Position numbers and translations under genes: made by a program
Assembly: GCA_928724745.1 (NCBI GenBank)
Contig: CAKMXJ010000037.1
Coordinates: forward strand, 620,001 to 684,000
Direction of reading: 5' to 3'
Source of the DNA: Anthracocystis setariae
Taxonomy: Eukaryota > Basidiomycota > Ustilaginomycetes > Ustilaginales > Ustilaginaceae
DNA length: 64,000 nucleotides
Part shown: piece after piece, positions 62,497 through 64,000 of the stretch
Numbering within the stretch: the stretch's first letter is position 1
How the letters are laid out: each line of letters opens with the position of its first letter
The notes under the pieces: model-generated
The model's input: only the letters and a program-made list of their open reading frames with translations
Told to the model about the DNA's origin: nothing
Databases searched by the model: none

Positions 62497-63672
62497 TCAC
62501 GAGCGAGAACTAGAAGCGGCGCTGGGATCTTGAACACGCGAGCGCTTCTTGCGGAGGGGGCCTTCTCGCTTCTCGAGCGTTTTTCGTAAAGTACTAGCAA
62601 TCCTAATGATGTTCGTCGGATCATAGGATCGTGGCGTGGGCCTGTTGAGGGCTTTGGCTGTAATGGCCTCCTTGGCCGCCTCCTCGAGTTCTTCCAGCTG
62701 CTCCAGTGCCTGTTCGAAGAGTGTGACTTTCTTCGTTCGATATCCAGTGAATCCACCTCCTTGACAACGCTTTCCTGCTACGATGCAATGATCGCAAGCG
62801 TGGGATGTTGGGACCCTTGGACGCCCCTTGTGGTTTTTGCCGACGCCGTACGTGCAGTAGACGCCGGCCTCGACACAAGGGGTACATCCTGGGGTCGAGA
62901 CGACGAAGCCATCCTCGATTGTGTCCGTGAGTTTCGGGAAGTCAGACACGCCGGCTCTGACCGTCCCAGCCGGGACCACGAATCGATGCTGCTTGTCGAG
63001 GGCTTTGGACTCGTCGAGAAGTCCAGACCATGCCTGGTCGCTTGGTAGAGGGTGGAGGAGGCTTCCACCTGCCGGCTGCGGCGTCGAGGCAGGCCGGGGG
63101 CGGAAGTGATGAGGGAGGGCGGCCGTGAGGTCCGCCGTAATCGAGTGTAATGGACGACGGCGCATGGGGGCTGGTCCATCGTCGTCGTCCTCGTCGTCGT
63201 TGTTGTCGGCAGAGGGGATGACCACGTCATCATCCTCCCCTGTGCGAGGGCTTGGAGGCGCCTCGGCTCCGTCACTGATCCTGAGGAACAAAGGCCGAAG
63301 CCTAGTGACGTTACTGTTGCTGGTCATCGGTGACGCAGCAACTGCCTCGCTTGATGGTCCTGAGGCTTGAGTGATGTTGCCCCCTCTTGATGTGACCGGG
63401 GGCGGAACGATAGGAGTGGTCATGCCCGACGTGGCAGAGGACCTTGATGTCGATGGTGATGCCTCGCCGTTGTTGGTGGGCGAGGGAGCGGTGATTAGAG
63501 CCGTGCCGTCGGTGGCAGAGGACTCGTCGATATCCATGGCCATTTCGGCAGAGGGATGGGAGGAGGTGGACGCTGGCGTTGGCTCAGCGATGATGTTGTT
63601 GGCGTGGAGGCGCTTGCGAGCCTCGGTCGCCTTCTTGAGGGAAGCGCGTTGTTTAGCGCTGAGTCGAGCCAT
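62497..63672 (-). CDS. Copia B' accessory ORF2, intact
   Basis: 391 residues from MARLSAKQRASLKKATEAR. Same six-cysteine cluster (263, 266, 273, 293, 296, 303) as copia B. The arginine after the last cysteine in copia B (CRGGGF) is Gln here, and codon 312 is CGA where copia B has TGA. The C-terminal region is helical and acidic (FEQALEQLEELEEAAKEA), then basic (LRKKRSRVQD). It is the best template for the family-B protein in this window. Confidence 0.8.
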   Translation of the reverse strand: MARLSAKQRASLKKATEARKRLHANNIIAEPTPASTSSHPSAEMAMDIDESSATDGTALITAPSPTNNGEASPSTSRSSATSGMTTPIVPPPVTSRGGNITQASGPSSEAVAASPMTSNSNVTRLRPLFLRISDGAEAPPSPRTGEDDDVVIPSADNNDDEDDDDGPAPMRRRPLHSITADLTAALPHHFRPRPASTPQPAGGSLLHPLPSDQAWSGLLDESKALDKQHRFVVPAGTVRAGVSDFPKLTDTIEDGFVVSTPGCTPCVEAGVYCTYGVGKNHKGRPRVPTSHACDHCIVAGKRCQGGGFTGYRTKKVTLFEQALEQLEELEEAAKEAITAKALNRPTPRSYDPTNIIRIASTLRKTLEKREGPLRKKRSRVQDPSAASSSRS

Positions 63673-63690
63673 GGTGATGGATGGCGACAA

Positions 63691-64000
63691 TGCTTGTGTA
63701 GGAGAGATGGTGGTGTTAATGAACGAGCCTGTAGGGATGTTCTGTTGACTTCTGTAGTTGCGTAAGCCACAGTGATAAACTCTTTGTTTGCGGCTATTGA
63801 GTGTGTGACTGAGTCCGGTATGGATACTCAGTGTCGAGTGTTGGTGATTGCGCCTCCACGCTTTGTGAGGCGGATGCGCCGATATGAAGTCTGTGGCGTT
63901 GGCGCAGGGTTTGGGGCTTGCGTGTGGCTTTAATCTTGAACACGCGAGGTTGTGTTTTTGGTGCCTGGCTGTCGGCTTAGATATTTTACGTGTTTTTTGT
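63691..64000 (-). other. Inter-ORF region of copia B'
   Basis: Colinear with 40230-40545 of copia B; no ORF start of its own. Confidence 0.6.

Larger units (their letters stand above)
61512..64000 (-). mobile_element. Copia B' (family B), 3' part; continues past the window
   Basis: 3' LTR, polypurine tract (GAGAGGGGC on the minus strand at 62432-62440), complete ORF2 and part of the inter-ORF region. Gag-Pol should lie beyond 64000. The left flank is CGCTC (61507-61511), inside gag of gypsy E. Confidence 0.9.

Noticed and set aside
1..64000. tRNA or rRNA genes
   Set aside because: I saw no convincing cloverleaf or rRNA sequence; the only tRNA-like match is the 12-base primer-binding site. 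A covariance-model scan was not possible.

Overview
The window looks like a chromosome segment of a transposon-rich smut fungus (Basidiomycota, Ustilaginaceae, resembling the barley-smut group). The clues are compact, mostly intronless GC-rich genes full of poly-Ala, poly-Gln and poly-Ser tracts, GTAAGT...AG introns, fungal protein families (a DHA2 efflux pump, an Oca1-type phosphatase), and Ty1/copia, Ty3/gypsy, Crypton and PIF/Harbinger elements. The species assignment is inference.

Region 1 (1-17070) is ordinary host sequence: a CUL3-type cullin (-), an Sds3/Dep1-like Sin3-complex subunit with one intron (+), a 14-helix MFS exporter (+), a possible 100-residue membrane protein (+), a Rad2/XPG nuclease (-) and an Oca1-like phosphatase (+). 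Spacers carry microsatellites and homopolymers. These genes do not form one pathway.

Region 2 (17071-64000) is a nest of mobile elements. I resolved most insertions from target-site duplications (TSDs) and from reading frames that rejoin when an insertion is subtracted. Copia A (17242-25173, TSD ATATG) sits in a fragment of an LTR of family D. A decayed Crypton recombinase gene (26410-33747) is cut by a small gag-only element H (TSD CACAA) and by a solo LTR F1 (TSD GCGGC), which is itself split by a short LTR element F2 (TSD CCGTG). A PIF/Harbinger element (about 33.8-45.16 kb: DDE transposase plus Myb-like partner) is cut by a roughly 270-bp insertion G with a 9-bp duplication, which in turn holds copia B (TSD AAGCT). 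A chromodomain gypsy element E (45161-61511, minus strand) lies against the Myb-like gene and is cut by a solo LTR D (TSD AAGTT), by copia C and by the 3' end of copia B', which runs off the window.

The most unusual features belong to the retroelements. (i) Each copia copy has a second ORF downstream of gag-pol, encoding a protein with a C-x2-C-x6-C-x19-C-x2-C-x6-C cluster that resembles a fungal Zn2Cys6 DNA-binding domain. Gypsy E carries a related cysteine protein in antisense, with its own TATA box, intron and AATAAA. (ii) Each family is studded with its own short GC-rich palindrome: AACCCGACGTCGGGTT in A and C, AACACGC-N6-GCGTGTT in B and D, CCCGGG-type in E. In A and B the palindromes sit at the same positions of the polyprotein although their sequences differ. 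I propose that each accessory protein recognises its own family's palindrome; this is a hypothesis. (iii) The copia gag start codon lies inside a primer-binding site matching the anticodon arm of initiator tRNA-Met. (iv) The old elements are broken mostly by TGA codons in contexts that suggest CGA to TGA change, and paired LTRs of young elements differ only at CpG sites, which points to CpG-directed mutation.
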